In this document: piece after piece, positions 8,140 through 14,471 of the stretch
How the letters are laid out: the number at the start of each line of letters is the position of its first letter
How positions within the stretch are numbered: the first letter of the stretch is position 1
Source: JAVBLV01 sp031553195
GTDB taxonomy: Bacteria > Bacteroidota > Bacteroidia > Bacteroidales > P3
DNA: 15,817 nucleotides
Assembly: GCA_031553195.1 (NCBI GenBank)
Contig: JAVBLV010000118.1
Coordinates: forward strand, 1 to 15,817
Direction: 5' to 3'
Position numbers and translations under genes: made by a program
The notes under the pieces: model-generated
The model's database searches: none
Seen by the model: the letters and a program-made list of their open reading frames with translations, nothing else
What the model was told of the DNA's origin: nothing

Positions 8140-9327
8140 TTACAACAAGATTTTGTCTGTTAATTCACGGGTTATTTCAACATACCTTCCTTTTCTTTTC
8201 ATCGGAAAAAGTTCACCGTCCATTCCGATACGATGAAAAATATAATCCCCGTTGTGTTCGGAACGAAGTCCCCAAGTGTCTTTCAGTATATTGCGAATTT
8301 GTGTAATATCGGCACGTAGTCCTGTGTCGCGTAGTATTTCCAAGAAATCTTTCGGACAGCACTGGAATTTGTCTTCTTCGAGCAATTCCATAACCTCACG
8401 ACAATAGGCGGCTATTTCAATTTCGATCTTGTTGGTATTATACTTCTTGATTTTGTATAAGGCAGGTGTTTCGAGCATTATGGGATTAAACCACATCCGG
8501 GATTCGTTCTTTGCTGTCAGTTCCCGGTTGAGAAGGAAGTGCAGAAAATGTGGAATTTCTTTGTTCATTCGTTCCCTTAAGAAAGTGTCGTCCTTTTCGA
8601 TAGTCTTTACTTTTCTTACCCAGAAACGAATTTCTTCTTTAGGGATAATGATTGGATTTTTTTCATTGTTGGAACACAAGACGAATTTGGCGAAAAATTC
8701 AATTTCTCGTCTGTCCTTACCTTTGGCTTCTACTTTATAATCTCCTGCGGTGGACAGGTTCTTTATTTTTTCGGTATCTTCAATTTTGTTTAATAGAAGT
8801 TCATCGACTAATACCAAAAGTCTGTTTGCCCAATCGGCATTGAATTGACTGCGGAAATCTTCATTTGTGTTGAAGGTGGCATTTTTACCGAATATTGCTT
8901 TTAAAAATCGTAAGAAAGTTGTCTTGCCTGTTCCTCGTTCGTTGGATACCAATAATAAAATGGGCAACATTTGGGTAGGACGAGTGTAGAGAATTTGGAT
9001 ATAATCCAAACCAAGTTCGATTTGTTCTTCGAATATATGTTTCAAAAACATCAAAATATGCGGAAACTCACCCGAACAAGGTTGGTGGCCGATAGGCTCG
9101 TACTGGTTCAGGTAGGTTCCATAAATCTGTTGGTAGCTGATATGGTCGGGAATAATGCAAAAACCGTTGTACTTGTCTATTTCGGGTAGATTGTTCTTGC
9201 CGTAATCCTGACGAAGCGTTTCATAGTTCCAAGGGATTTTCTCTTCAATGTAGTCGCCACTAATGAGTGGGCGTTTCACCAACTTGTAAAGTGTGGTGCC
9301 AACGCGGATATAACGCTCTTTTCCCAT
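8140..9327 (-). CDS. SF3-like helicase / primase-helicase family protein (DUF5906-type)
   Basis: This 395-residue ATPase is expected to unwind DNA at the element's replication origin. Residues about 118-240 form a P-loop helicase core: Walker A at SNERGTGKTT (128-137, Lys135), Walker B at LLVLVDE (170-176), a sensor segment KFVLCSNNEKNP (214-225) with Asn220, and a basic EEIRFWVRKV (231-240) that probably supplies the arginine finger. This order matches the D5/NrS-1-like helicases of phages and Bacteroides mobile elements. The C-terminal 120 residues look like a winged-helix region. No primase active site is visible in it; that role would fall to the downstream Toprim protein. It starts two bases after the stop of the HTH gene, so the two are cotranscribed from the promoter at 9702-9734. 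Confidence 0.88.
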   Translation of the reverse strand: MGKERYIRVGTTLYKLVKRPLISGDYIEEKIPWNYETLRQDYGKNNLPEIDKYNGFCIIPDHISYQQIYGTYLNQYEPIGHQPCSGEFPHILMFLKHIFEEQIELGLDYIQILYTRPTQMLPILLLVSNERGTGKTTFLRFLKAIFGKNATFNTNEDFRSQFNADWANRLLVLVDELLLNKIEDTEKIKNLSTAGDYKVEAKGKDRREIEFFAKFVLCSNNEKNPIIIPKEEIRFWVRKVKTIEKDDTFLRERMNKEIPHFLHFLLNRELTAKNESRMWFNPIMLETPALYKIKKYNTNKIEIEIAAYCREVMELLEEDKFQCCPKDFLEILRDTGLRADITQIRNILKDTWGLRSEHNGDYIFHRIGMDGELFPMKRKGRYVEITRELTDKILL

Positions 9328-9329
9328 AC

Positions 9330-9671
9330 CTATCGTTTTCTTCTCGCGCTTCGGGCAAGGGTTAATGCAATTTGTGTAGTATCATTTATGGGCTTGGTTT
9401 GGCTTTCTGCCCAAGCAAGTAGTTCTTTTCGGGAAAACACGAGTTTATTACCGTATTTTCGGCAAGGCATGGTTCCAGCACTCGTTAGTTTATAGATTTT
9501 GGCTTTGGAAGTAGGAAATCCATGTTCTTTCAGCAGTTCCAGTGCATCATTTAAGGTAATACTGTCGATAGGTGGATTTTGGGAAGTCGTTTTGGGAAAG
9601 ACTTCTGAAATGGCTTTGCTTACGATTTCACGAAGCTCGTCGGGTGTGGTTACAATAATGTTGTTACTCAT
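9330..9671 (-). CDS. Excisionase-like helix-turn-helix DNA-binding protein
   Basis: The 113-residue protein carries one MerR/excisionase-type helix-turn-helix (about 37-92): a helix ITLNDALELLKEHG, a recognition segment TSKAKIYKLTSAG, a basic wing MPCRKYGNKLVFSRKELLAW, and a basic tail. This class is typical of recombination directionality factors and small regulators in Bacteroides elements. It is the first gene of the helicase operon, with a perfect promoter upstream and the helicase starting immediately after. It may therefore link excision to replication, either as excisionase or as regulator of the operon. Which of the two HTH proteins in this element is the excisionase cannot be told from sequence. 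Confidence 0.85.
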   Translation of the reverse strand: MSNNIIVTTPDELREIVSKAISEVFPKTTSQNPPIDSITLNDALELLKEHGFPTSKAKIYKLTSAGTMPCRKYGNKLVFSRKELLAWAESQTKPINDTTQIALTLARSARRKR

Positions 9672-10015
9672 TTCACATCGGTTTTAAATTAAACTTGGAT
9701 GCAAAGTTACAACACAATACAAGCTGAAAACAAATGGGTTAAGGCTTTACATAAGGATGACAAAAGCCGACAAACCAGTATCCAAAGTAAGACATGTAAA
9801 CCAAAAAATGTACTGTCCTATTTATACGGCAGAGATAGGAAAAGAGAAATGAAAGACACTTGAAAGCCAAGTGGCGCCAATGTAAAGGAAATAAAAATAT
9901 TTTTCTTTTTGTGGGATTTTTTCGCTTCGCTGCAATGGAATAAGCACATTTACAAAGAATTGGCGTTTTGAAAATTTGAAAGAAAATTTTTCAAAAACTC
10001 GGAAAGATAAAAAAA
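9672..10015. other. Intergenic region between the two HTH genes
   Basis: This stretch of 344 bases has no credible reading frame. It contains the promoter at 9702-9734, a small inverted repeat CACTTG/CAAGTG (9857-9862 and 9868-9873) followed by GGCGCC, and an AT-only inverted repeat TTTTGAAAA/TTTTCAAAA (9966-9974 and 9988-9996) just downstream of the 10016 gene. The last could be a weak stem at the end of that transcript but lacks a T-run on the minus strand. The A-rich tracts (9885-9905, 10005-10015) could hold recombination or replication protein sites. Nothing firmer is supported. Confidence 0.5.
9702..9734 (-). promoter_or_regulatory. Promoter of the HTH-helicase-primase operon
   Basis: On the minus strand TTTG (9731-9734) is followed after 21 bases by TAACTTTG (9702-9709), matching the Bacteroidetes -33/-7 consensus. 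Transcription would begin near 9695, about 25 bases before the ATG at 9671. No strong ribosome binding site is visible, as is common in this phylum. Confidence 0.7.
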
Positions 10016-10411
10016 CTATCCATTTCTATGCTTTTTTAATTGTTCCAACACTTCATTTGCTTGATAGGCTTCAATCTTTAGTGTTGGGGAATATCGTTTT
10101 TGGATAAAACCGTTTTCAATCCATTTGTCAAGCGTGGGGCGTGAAATATCTAACATTTTTACCAAATCTTTCTTTACAATAACTTGTTCGCCATTTATAA
10201 CCTCAATATTTTTGCCATTAATCGCAATGTACCGTTCAAGGCTGGTAATGGCTTTATCAACATCCATAATGCGAGGCGATTGCTTTTTAAGTACGATGAG
10301 TTGTAAAGTTTCCATATCATAATCAGCCAATAGTGGATTCTGTTTCAAATTTTCCACAAAATTGGGATACAGTTCCTTAATGAGCATTGTTATTTTCTTA
10401 CGACGAGGCAT
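10016..10411 (-). CDS. Helix-turn-helix regulator / excisionase-like protein
   Basis: The 131-residue protein ends in a helix-turn-helix (about 77-131): QVIVKKDLVKMLDISRPTLDKWIENG followed by a basic wing and a terminal helix. The N-terminal 75 residues include a helical segment ending in RYIAINGKNIEV; no family is recognised there. It begins MPRRKKITM, a basic arm that may touch DNA. It stands alone between the replication operon and the accessory genes, just downstream of the iteron pairs at 10482-10592, which are good candidates for its binding site or for its own control region. By position and fold it could be a directionality factor, a copy-control protein or a repressor. Confidence 0.8.
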   Translation of the reverse strand: MPRRKKITMLIKELYPNFVENLKQNPLLADYDMETLQLIVLKKQSPRIMDVDKAITSLERYIAINGKNIEVINGEQVIVKKDLVKMLDISRPTLDKWIENGFIQKRYSPTLKIEAYQANEVLEQLKKHRNG

Positions 10412-10615
10412 TGTTTATTTATTTTAAGGTTTTCATTTAGAATGGAAACTATCTTTCGTTTGAAATGGAAAGTGTAAATGATTTATTCCGCCATTTATTC
10501 CGCCACTTTTTTTGCCAAATCCTATTAATTAAAAATTTAAATATTAATAATCAGCAAATTATCTCGATTTTATTCCGCCATTTATTCCGCCATTTTTGCG
10601 TTAAACGTTGGGTTC
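10412..10615. other. Control region upstream of the 10016 HTH gene
   Basis: This region of 204 bases holds the iterons and AT-rich core described separately, followed by the leader of the HTH gene. No perfect TAnnTTTG element is seen on the minus strand; GATAGTTTCC about 35 bases before the ATG is a partial match. A 66-codon plus-strand frame through the repeats is repetitive (LFRHLFRH twice) and is judged an artefact of the iterons. Confidence 0.45.
10482..10592. repeat. Two pairs of 12-bp iterons around an AT-rich core
   Basis: The 12-bp unit TTTATTCCGCCA occurs four times without mismatch: head-to-tail at 10482-10493 and 10494-10505, and again at 10569-10580 and 10581-10592. The pairs are 87 bases apart and each is followed on the plus strand by a related T-rich run ending in TTGC. 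Between them lies an AT-rich tract (about 10519-10560). Iterons beside an easily melted tract, next to genes for DNA-binding proteins, are typical of an origin of replication or of a looped operator. The segment is upstream of the HTH gene and just beyond the stop of the cyclase-like gene. Confidence 0.75.
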
Positions 10616-11446
10616 TTAGACTATTTTTCTTATTGTCTTTAGATACAAATTCTCATCAATTTTGATATCTACACTTTTTATTTGAGGAAATTTTGGTTTG
10701 ATAAAGTTATTACAAAAGTAGTTATGATATTTTGCCACCCAAGAAAATTTGTCATATAACTTAAAGTTATCTTTAAATTGAATTAGATTTTGAGCCACAA
10801 TATTTTTATGCTGAATTAATTCTTTTAATATGGTGCTTTCAGGGCAATCACCCCAATAAAATAGCGTAGATAAATAATTAACAAAATAATGGCCGTCAAT
10901 ATCTATTAAATATTCATTATTTTGTGGTGCAGAACCATTATTTCCATAATAAGTTAAATGTTCTTTTACTACATTAATGACATCTTCTGATAATATAATT
11001 CTCGGATATATTGCTTTTTCACTTTCCATTTTATAAGCCTCAATCAAGGCAGGGCCTAATACAATATTTTCATCCATATATAAATCACTCATGCAAATAG
11101 CACCCCTAACAAAGATATTGGATTTTGTAAATGTTAGCTGAATGTGAGATAAAACTTCAAAAATGGTTCCTAATTCAACTTCTCCAGATTGTTCATACCA
11201 TGGGTGACCAAAAACAAAATTGTCTGTAAATATCTTTAACGCAAACTCTTTGACTTTTTTACTTCCTGATAAACCATGGCGTTTTTCAATATAATTTAAT
11301 TCTTGATTGAGAACATTCAAATATGTTTCAAAGAAAGTCAAATCATTAGCTTTTATTTTGTCACTAAATCCTAAGATGTCTATGTATGCACAAAAACTCT
11401 TTCTAAAGAGTAACTGTACACTTTTATTTTTATACAAGATATCCAT
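10616..11446 (-). CDS. Divergent class III nucleotidyl-cyclase-like protein
   Basis: The 276-residue protein has the order of motifs of a class III adenylyl/guanylyl cyclase catalytic domain. YIDILGFSD (21-29) matches the first metal-binding strand with Asp23, and KIFTDNFVFG (71-80) matches the second with Asp75. A segment at 113-155 follows the cyclase signature: VRGAI, then GPALIEAYKME, then PRIILSEDV. The usual catalytic Asn and Arg of that signature appear to be Ile and Lys, so activity or product may differ, or the protein may bind nucleotide without cyclising it. There is no membrane segment, so it should be cytoplasmic. It follows the AlbA_2 gene by 32 bases and is probably cotranscribed with it. 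Cyclases on mobile elements can be anti-phage signal makers (Pycsar), but no recognisable effector is beside it. Confidence 0.6.
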   Translation of the reverse strand: MDILYKNKSVQLLFRKSFCAYIDILGFSDKIKANDLTFFETYLNVLNQELNYIEKRHGLSGSKKVKEFALKIFTDNFVFGHPWYEQSGEVELGTIFEVLSHIQLTFTKSNIFVRGAICMSDLYMDENIVLGPALIEAYKMESEKAIYPRIILSEDVINVVKEHLTYYGNNGSAPQNNEYLIDIDGHYFVNYLSTLFYWGDCPESTILKELIQHKNIVAQNLIQFKDNFKLYDKFSWVAKYHNYFCNNFIKPKFPQIKSVDIKIDENLYLKTIRKIV

Positions 11447-11478
11447 TTTGTACTGCTATTTTGGTGCATATCTATTCT

Positions 11479-12900
11479 TTACTCTACTTTTTGGTAACCG
11501 CCCGACTTGAGCGACCCCATGTATTCAATAAATCTTTGTTGGCGAAGTTTTTTTAAATGTCTCTCTAATGTTCTTTTGGGAATTTCGGTTTGTTCGGAAA
11601 TTTCATTCGTTTTTATTCCCTTTTGGTTGGAAATAATTTCAACAATTTTCTTTTCGATATCCGACAAATTCTCAAAACTTACTGGCTTTTCAATTTTGGT
11701 TTCGGAAATTTTATTTTCTTCTATCGTTACGCCGAAAACGCCCATCGTTTTAATGTCGAAGTTTGCAGGAAGATTTCCGTTCTCCTGCAATTGGTCTTGT
11801 GCTGTAGCAATACCACGATTGAAACGGTTTACAAAGCCCATCACTTTCATGGCTTCGGCCAATACCAAATTACGGTAATCGCTCACTTTTGGAAAGTTTT
11901 CGGGACGAGCATTCCCGTATAATCCGCCCGGATTCACAATTTCCAAACGGTCAGAATATTGGTAGAATTTTATCGGGGAATTTATCTCGTAGCTTCGGTG
12001 CATTAAGGCGTTCATCAGGAACTCGCGGATTGCCCAATGCGGATAATTGCGAACGGTTTCTTCGCGTAAAGCAGACACCGGAACCGGACGTTCTTCGATA
12101 ATTATGTTTTTGACGAAAGTGTCCAATTCGCGCGTTACCGAAATCAGGTTTCCCGAAAATACATTTTCCTTCAATACCTCGGTAGCAACGGTTTTCCCGC
12201 CGAACTTGACATATTGAACATATGCGCCAGGAAAGTAATAACCGACATTGTTGCCGAACATCAGTACGCCGGCATTGGTCGGACAATCGTATATCAAATC
12301 GTAAAATCGCAACGAAGCCAATTGCAGCTTTATATCTCGGCTATCGTTCTTGAGAATTTCCTTGTCGATAGCCTGCGGCAAATAAGCCAACTTGAAAAGT
12401 TCGATATTCAAATCATCAATAGTAGCCGTAGGGCAAGGTCGTTCATCAAATGTACGAACATTGGAAGTGCGTTTTTCTGTTAATAAACGTTCTTCCATTT
12501 CATTAGCAATTGCCCGTCTCGGGCCGATGCGTATCCAGACCAATCCTTTGTAACGGACAGGTGGAAAATGTGCAGGAAGGACTTCTACTACAACCACATC
12601 GCCTTTTTCAAAAGAATATTTCTGAACTGTCATCGACGGTTGTGGTAACACGTTTCCATCGGCACGAATGGCTGCAATATTTCGCAACAATTCATCAGTC
12701 GCTTTCAATCCTGAAAGTTCTCCAGTCTTGTCGTGTACGCCAATCATCAAATAGCCGGGCTTTTTGTGATTGGGCAAATCATTTGAAAAAGCGCATATTG
12801 CTTCACCGAATTTATCGGTATTGGTAGTGGAAATAGTTCGTTCCACACGGTCGCTTTCCATATCGGAAAGTAAATTTTGTATTTCGTCTTTAGATAACAT
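11479..12900 (-). CDS. AlbA_2 (Schlafen-like) - ATPase-like - winged-helix protein
   Basis: The 473-residue protein has the build of the large family often annotated as ATP-binding or RecG-like transcriptional regulators. Residues about 12-145 form an AlbA_2 (Schlafen-like, DNA/RNA-binding) domain, with AFSNDLPN then GYLMIGVHDKTGELSG. Residues about 160-395 match the HATPase_c_4-type region, with HWAIREFLMNALMHRSYE (288-305) as its clearest mark. Residues about 412-462 are a winged helix that starts LSDIEKKIVEII and includes TEIPKRTLERHLKKLRQQRFIEY. It is expected to be cytoplasmic and DNA-binding. Members are common in accessory regions, and Schlafen-type domains occur in defence genes, but no function is proven for this type. 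A partial -7 element (TACCTTTA, 12924-12931) lies about 25 bases upstream. It probably forms an operon with the cyclase-like gene. Confidence 0.85.
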   Translation of the reverse strand: MLSKDEIQNLLSDMESDRVERTISTTNTDKFGEAICAFSNDLPNHKKPGYLMIGVHDKTGELSGLKATDELLRNIAAIRADGNVLPQPSMTVQKYSFEKGDVVVVEVLPAHFPPVRYKGLVWIRIGPRRAIANEMEERLLTEKRTSNVRTFDERPCPTATIDDLNIELFKLAYLPQAIDKEILKNDSRDIKLQLASLRFYDLIYDCPTNAGVLMFGNNVGYYFPGAYVQYVKFGGKTVATEVLKENVFSGNLISVTRELDTFVKNIIIEERPVPVSALREETVRNYPHWAIREFLMNALMHRSYEINSPIKFYQYSDRLEIVNPGGLYGNARPENFPKVSDYRNLVLAEAMKVMGFVNRFNRGIATAQDQLQENGNLPANFDIKTMGVFGVTIEENKISETKIEKPVSFENLSDIEKKIVEIISNQKGIKTNEISEQTEIPKRTLERHLKKLRQQRFIEYMGSLKSGGYQKVE

Positions 12901-12939
12901 ACTTGTCTACAATAAAGATTGAATAAAGGTACGATTTTA

Positions 12940-12960
12940 TTAGGACTTGAAGAAGTCTAA
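12940..12960 (-). terminator. Weak stem-loop at the end of the integrase gene
   Basis: GACTT GAAG AAGTC (12944-12957) forms a five-base-pair stem overlapping the integrase stop codon. On the minus strand it is followed by CCTAATAAAAT, not a clear T-run. It may slow read-through from the integrase into the accessory genes, but the stem is short. Confidence 0.25.
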
Positions 12961-14183
12961 ATATCGAAGTTTGTCAAAAGTGCTGCATTTTTCTCACGTT
13001 CCCCACGTTCAAATGAAGCAAGGTAATTTTCGGTTGTTTTCAAATCGCTATGTCCCAGACTTTCGGAAATAAATGCAATATTGGCGCCACTTCTTTTTAA
13101 AACAGTGGCGAATGAGTGTCTGGCTGTATAGGTTGTTATTCCGTCTATTCCTAGGGCTTCGCCTATAATTTTCATTCGTTTATTAATCCGTTTGGTCAAA
13201 TCATGTGTCAGCGCATTTATTTTCATAATATTAAGACCATCTGTAAGATAAGGGAAAATATAGTTTTCTTTCTTGGGTTCATTTCCCCAACGATCGATGA
13301 TTGTTTGCATTTCGGGTGTGATAATAGCTCGTATCTCTTTAATAGTTTTAGTAGTTCTCTCTGTTTTTTGCCTTACATAACATATTTCGCCATCAACAAT
13401 ATTGCTGAACTTCAATTTTATAAGGTCGGCGGTATTAATACCATTACATAAATACATGAAAAACCACATGTCCCGATAGCGTATTGTAGTTTCGTTTTCG
13501 TCAGAATATTTGACTATTTTAGCAATTTGTTCGAGTGTGAGCGCCTTTTTTCTTCCTTCCCCTGTTCGTATCTCGTATTTATCCATGCCAAATGGATATT
13601 GTGATTCCTTAATTACCCCTGCCTTTTTTGCGTTATTCATAATTGCCCGAATAGCTCTCATATGCATTCCAACAGTCGTGTGATTTTTTGTTTTCAGCAT
13701 GTGTTTCTCATACTGTTTTAACCAGTCAACCGTAATACAATCAATTGCTACCTGTTTCCCTGCAAATGCTTCAATTCCTTTCAGTACACTCTCGTAATAC
13801 AACATGGTTCCAATACGTTCTTCATTTTTCAAAGCTTCTATTTTCAACCTGAATGCGGTATTAACAGTTCCACCGCTTACCCTACTTAAACGAAGATTAA
13901 GAGCATCAAAAGTAAATTCACCTCTGGAAGCCAACTCTTCTACATTTTGAAGGATTAAGTTGTAGCTATTCTGAATGCTATTGCGAATTTTGGATAAAGA
14001 TGTCGCCTTTGTTTTAGGCATATTTGTCCAATCTTCCACAGTCAATTCTTTGCCTGTAGGGTAATATTTCTGGATTCGTTTATAAATTACTTGTACTTTT
14101 GCAGGATACAACCCATTTTTTTTTGGACGCCTTGTATCAAGTATGGTCAAAACTGTGATTCCGTCTTTGCAACTTCTATACAT
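12957..14183 (-). CDS. Tyrosine recombinase (integrase) of the mobilizable element
   Basis: This integrase should move the element in and out of the tRNA-Asn site beside it. From the preferred start (14183, MYRSCKDGITVL) it has 408 residues: an arm-binding domain (about 1-70, with DTRRPKKNGLYPAKVQV), a SAM-like core-binding domain (about 105-200) and a catalytic domain (about 210-400). Visible active-site parts are Lys273 in RQKT, Arg355 in TARHSFAT, His378 in LGHSDLKTT and Tyr387 in ENYLA. The first catalytic Arg (usually TGLR) is Asn250 in CNGIN, and the usual His of HxxR is Tyr352. Bacteroides integrases of the IntDOT type also lack the first Arg. A frame from 14240 exists, but its extra 19 codons cover a palindromic operator and the -7 element. 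An AAAGAGAAAGAAC leader precedes the ATG at 14183. Confidence 0.93.
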   Translation of the reverse strand: MYRSCKDGITVLTILDTRRPKKNGLYPAKVQVIYKRIQKYYPTGKELTVEDWTNMPKTKATSLSKIRNSIQNSYNLILQNVEELASRGEFTFDALNLRLSRVSGGTVNTAFRLKIEALKNEERIGTMLYYESVLKGIEAFAGKQVAIDCITVDWLKQYEKHMLKTKNHTTVGMHMRAIRAIMNNAKKAGVIKESQYPFGMDKYEIRTGEGRKKALTLEQIAKIVKYSDENETTIRYRDMWFFMYLCNGINTADLIKLKFSNIVDGEICYVRQKTERTTKTIKEIRAIITPEMQTIIDRWGNEPKKENYIFPYLTDGLNIMKINALTHDLTKRINKRMKIIGEALGIDGITTYTARHSFATVLKRSGANIAFISESLGHSDLKTTENYLASFERGEREKNAALLTNFDI

Positions 14184-14196
14184 GTTCTTTCTCTTT

Positions 14197-14232
14197 TTTG
14201 TATGCAAACTGTACATACAATTTGCATACAAA
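14197..14232. promoter_or_regulatory. Perfect palindromic operator upstream of the integrase
   Basis: TTTGTATGCAAA (14197-14208) and TTTGCATACAAA (14221-14232) are perfect 12-bp inverted repeats 24 bases centre to centre, with a 12-base spacer that itself contains GTACATAC. The right arm overlaps the -7 element of the integrase promoter, and the likely transcript start falls inside the palindrome. A protein bound here would block the integrase. Arm-type binding by the integrase itself is an alternative. Confidence 0.7.
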
Positions 14233-14260
14233 TATAGCAATTCTTTAGAAAATAATCAAA
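14229..14260 (-). promoter_or_regulatory. Promoter of the integrase gene
   Basis: On the minus strand TTTG (14257-14260) is followed after 20 bases by TATATTTG (14229-14236), a perfect Bacteroidetes -33/-7 pair. Transcription would start near 14222, about 40 bases before the ATG at 14183, which supports that start. Confidence 0.7.
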
Positions 14261-14278
14261 CAAAAAATAGTATTATAT

Positions 14279-14308
14279 TTTGCAAAGCATTGAAATATAG
14301 TATATTTG
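14279..14308 (+). promoter_or_regulatory. Possible outward promoter at the element's right end
   Basis: TTTG (14279-14282), 18 bases, then TATATTTG (14301-14308) resembles the promoter consensus on the plus strand, back to back with the integrase promoter. Transcription would run out of the element through the tRNA-Asn fragment to the terminator at 14436. The region is so AT-rich that a chance match is possible. Confidence 0.35.
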
Positions 14309-14352
14309 TATAGAAAATATAAATAGATAAAAATGAATAGAAACCCATTTTT

Positions 14353-14399
14353 TGAGACTGTTAATCATGGGGTCCTAGGTTCAAGTCCTAGCTGGGGAG
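14353..14399 (+). tRNA. tRNA-Asn(GUU) 3' half, right attachment site (attR)
   Basis: The segment folds as the 3' half of a tRNA. The anticodon loop CTGTTAA (14358-14364) has anticodon GTT at 14360-14362. The 3' anticodon stem is TCATG, the variable loop GGGTC, the T-stem CTAGG/CCTAG (14375-14379, 14387-14391) is perfect around the loop TTCAAGT, the acceptor strand is CTGGGGA and the discriminator is G14399. CCA is not encoded. The 5' side of the anticodon stem fits only for two pairs (G14356, A14357) and there is no D-arm or 5' acceptor before it, so the gene is not functional here. The break in the anticodon loop/stem is a usual crossover place for tRNA-targeting integrases. The intact tRNA-Asn should sit at the other end of the element, outside the window. 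Confidence 0.82.
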
Positions 14400-14435
14400 C
14401 GAGCTGAAAAGGCAAAGAAACGCCATTTAAAAGAC

Positions 14436-14471
14436 AAACGCTACAAATTCAATGATTTGTAGCGTTTTTTT
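14436..14471 (+). terminator. Strong intrinsic terminator after the tRNA-Asn end
   Basis: AAACGCTACAAAT (14436-14448) and ATTTGTAGCGTTT (14455-14467) form a perfect 13-base-pair stem with a six-base loop, followed by more T residues to 14471. It would end plus-strand transcription coming through the tRNA fragment, and was probably the original terminator of the tRNA-Asn transcript. Confidence 0.85.

Larger units (their letters stand above)
1..14355. mobile_element. Integrative mobilizable element (left end not in window)
   Basis: Between the tRNA-Asn fragment and the left window edge every credible gene lies on the minus strand. The set is the one expected of a Bacteroides mobilizable element: tyrosine integrase, HTH excisionase-like protein, helicase and primase, MobC, relaxase, and accessory genes. 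No conjugative apparatus (Tra genes, coupling protein) is visible, so transfer would need a helper element in the same cell. The right end is set by the loss of tRNA homology at about 14355. The left boundary is an open question: no repeat of the tRNA-Asn 3' end was found between base 1 and the integrase, which suggests that the element extends beyond base 1. If the att core were very short, a boundary near 4660-4910 could be missed. Confidence 0.75.

Noticed and set aside
8157..8166. CTGTTAATTC as a second tRNA-Asn anticodon-loop copy
   Set aside because: It lies inside the helicase coding sequence and has no T-arm or acceptor sequence after it.
10482..10592. CRISPR array
   Set aside because: The repeat is only 12 bp, occurs as two adjacent pairs without spacers of uniform length, and no cas gene is present.
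10465..10665. A 66-codon plus-strand frame
   Set aside because: Its repeated LFRHLFRH is simply the translated iterons, and it overlaps the end of the cyclase-like gene.
14184..14240. Longer integrase start at 14240
   Set aside because: The added 19 codons cover the palindromic operator and the -7 element of the integrase promoter.
14333..14407. Small open frame through the tRNA fragment as a gene
   Set aside because: Most of it is tRNA sequence read as codons; kept only as a note under the outward promoter.
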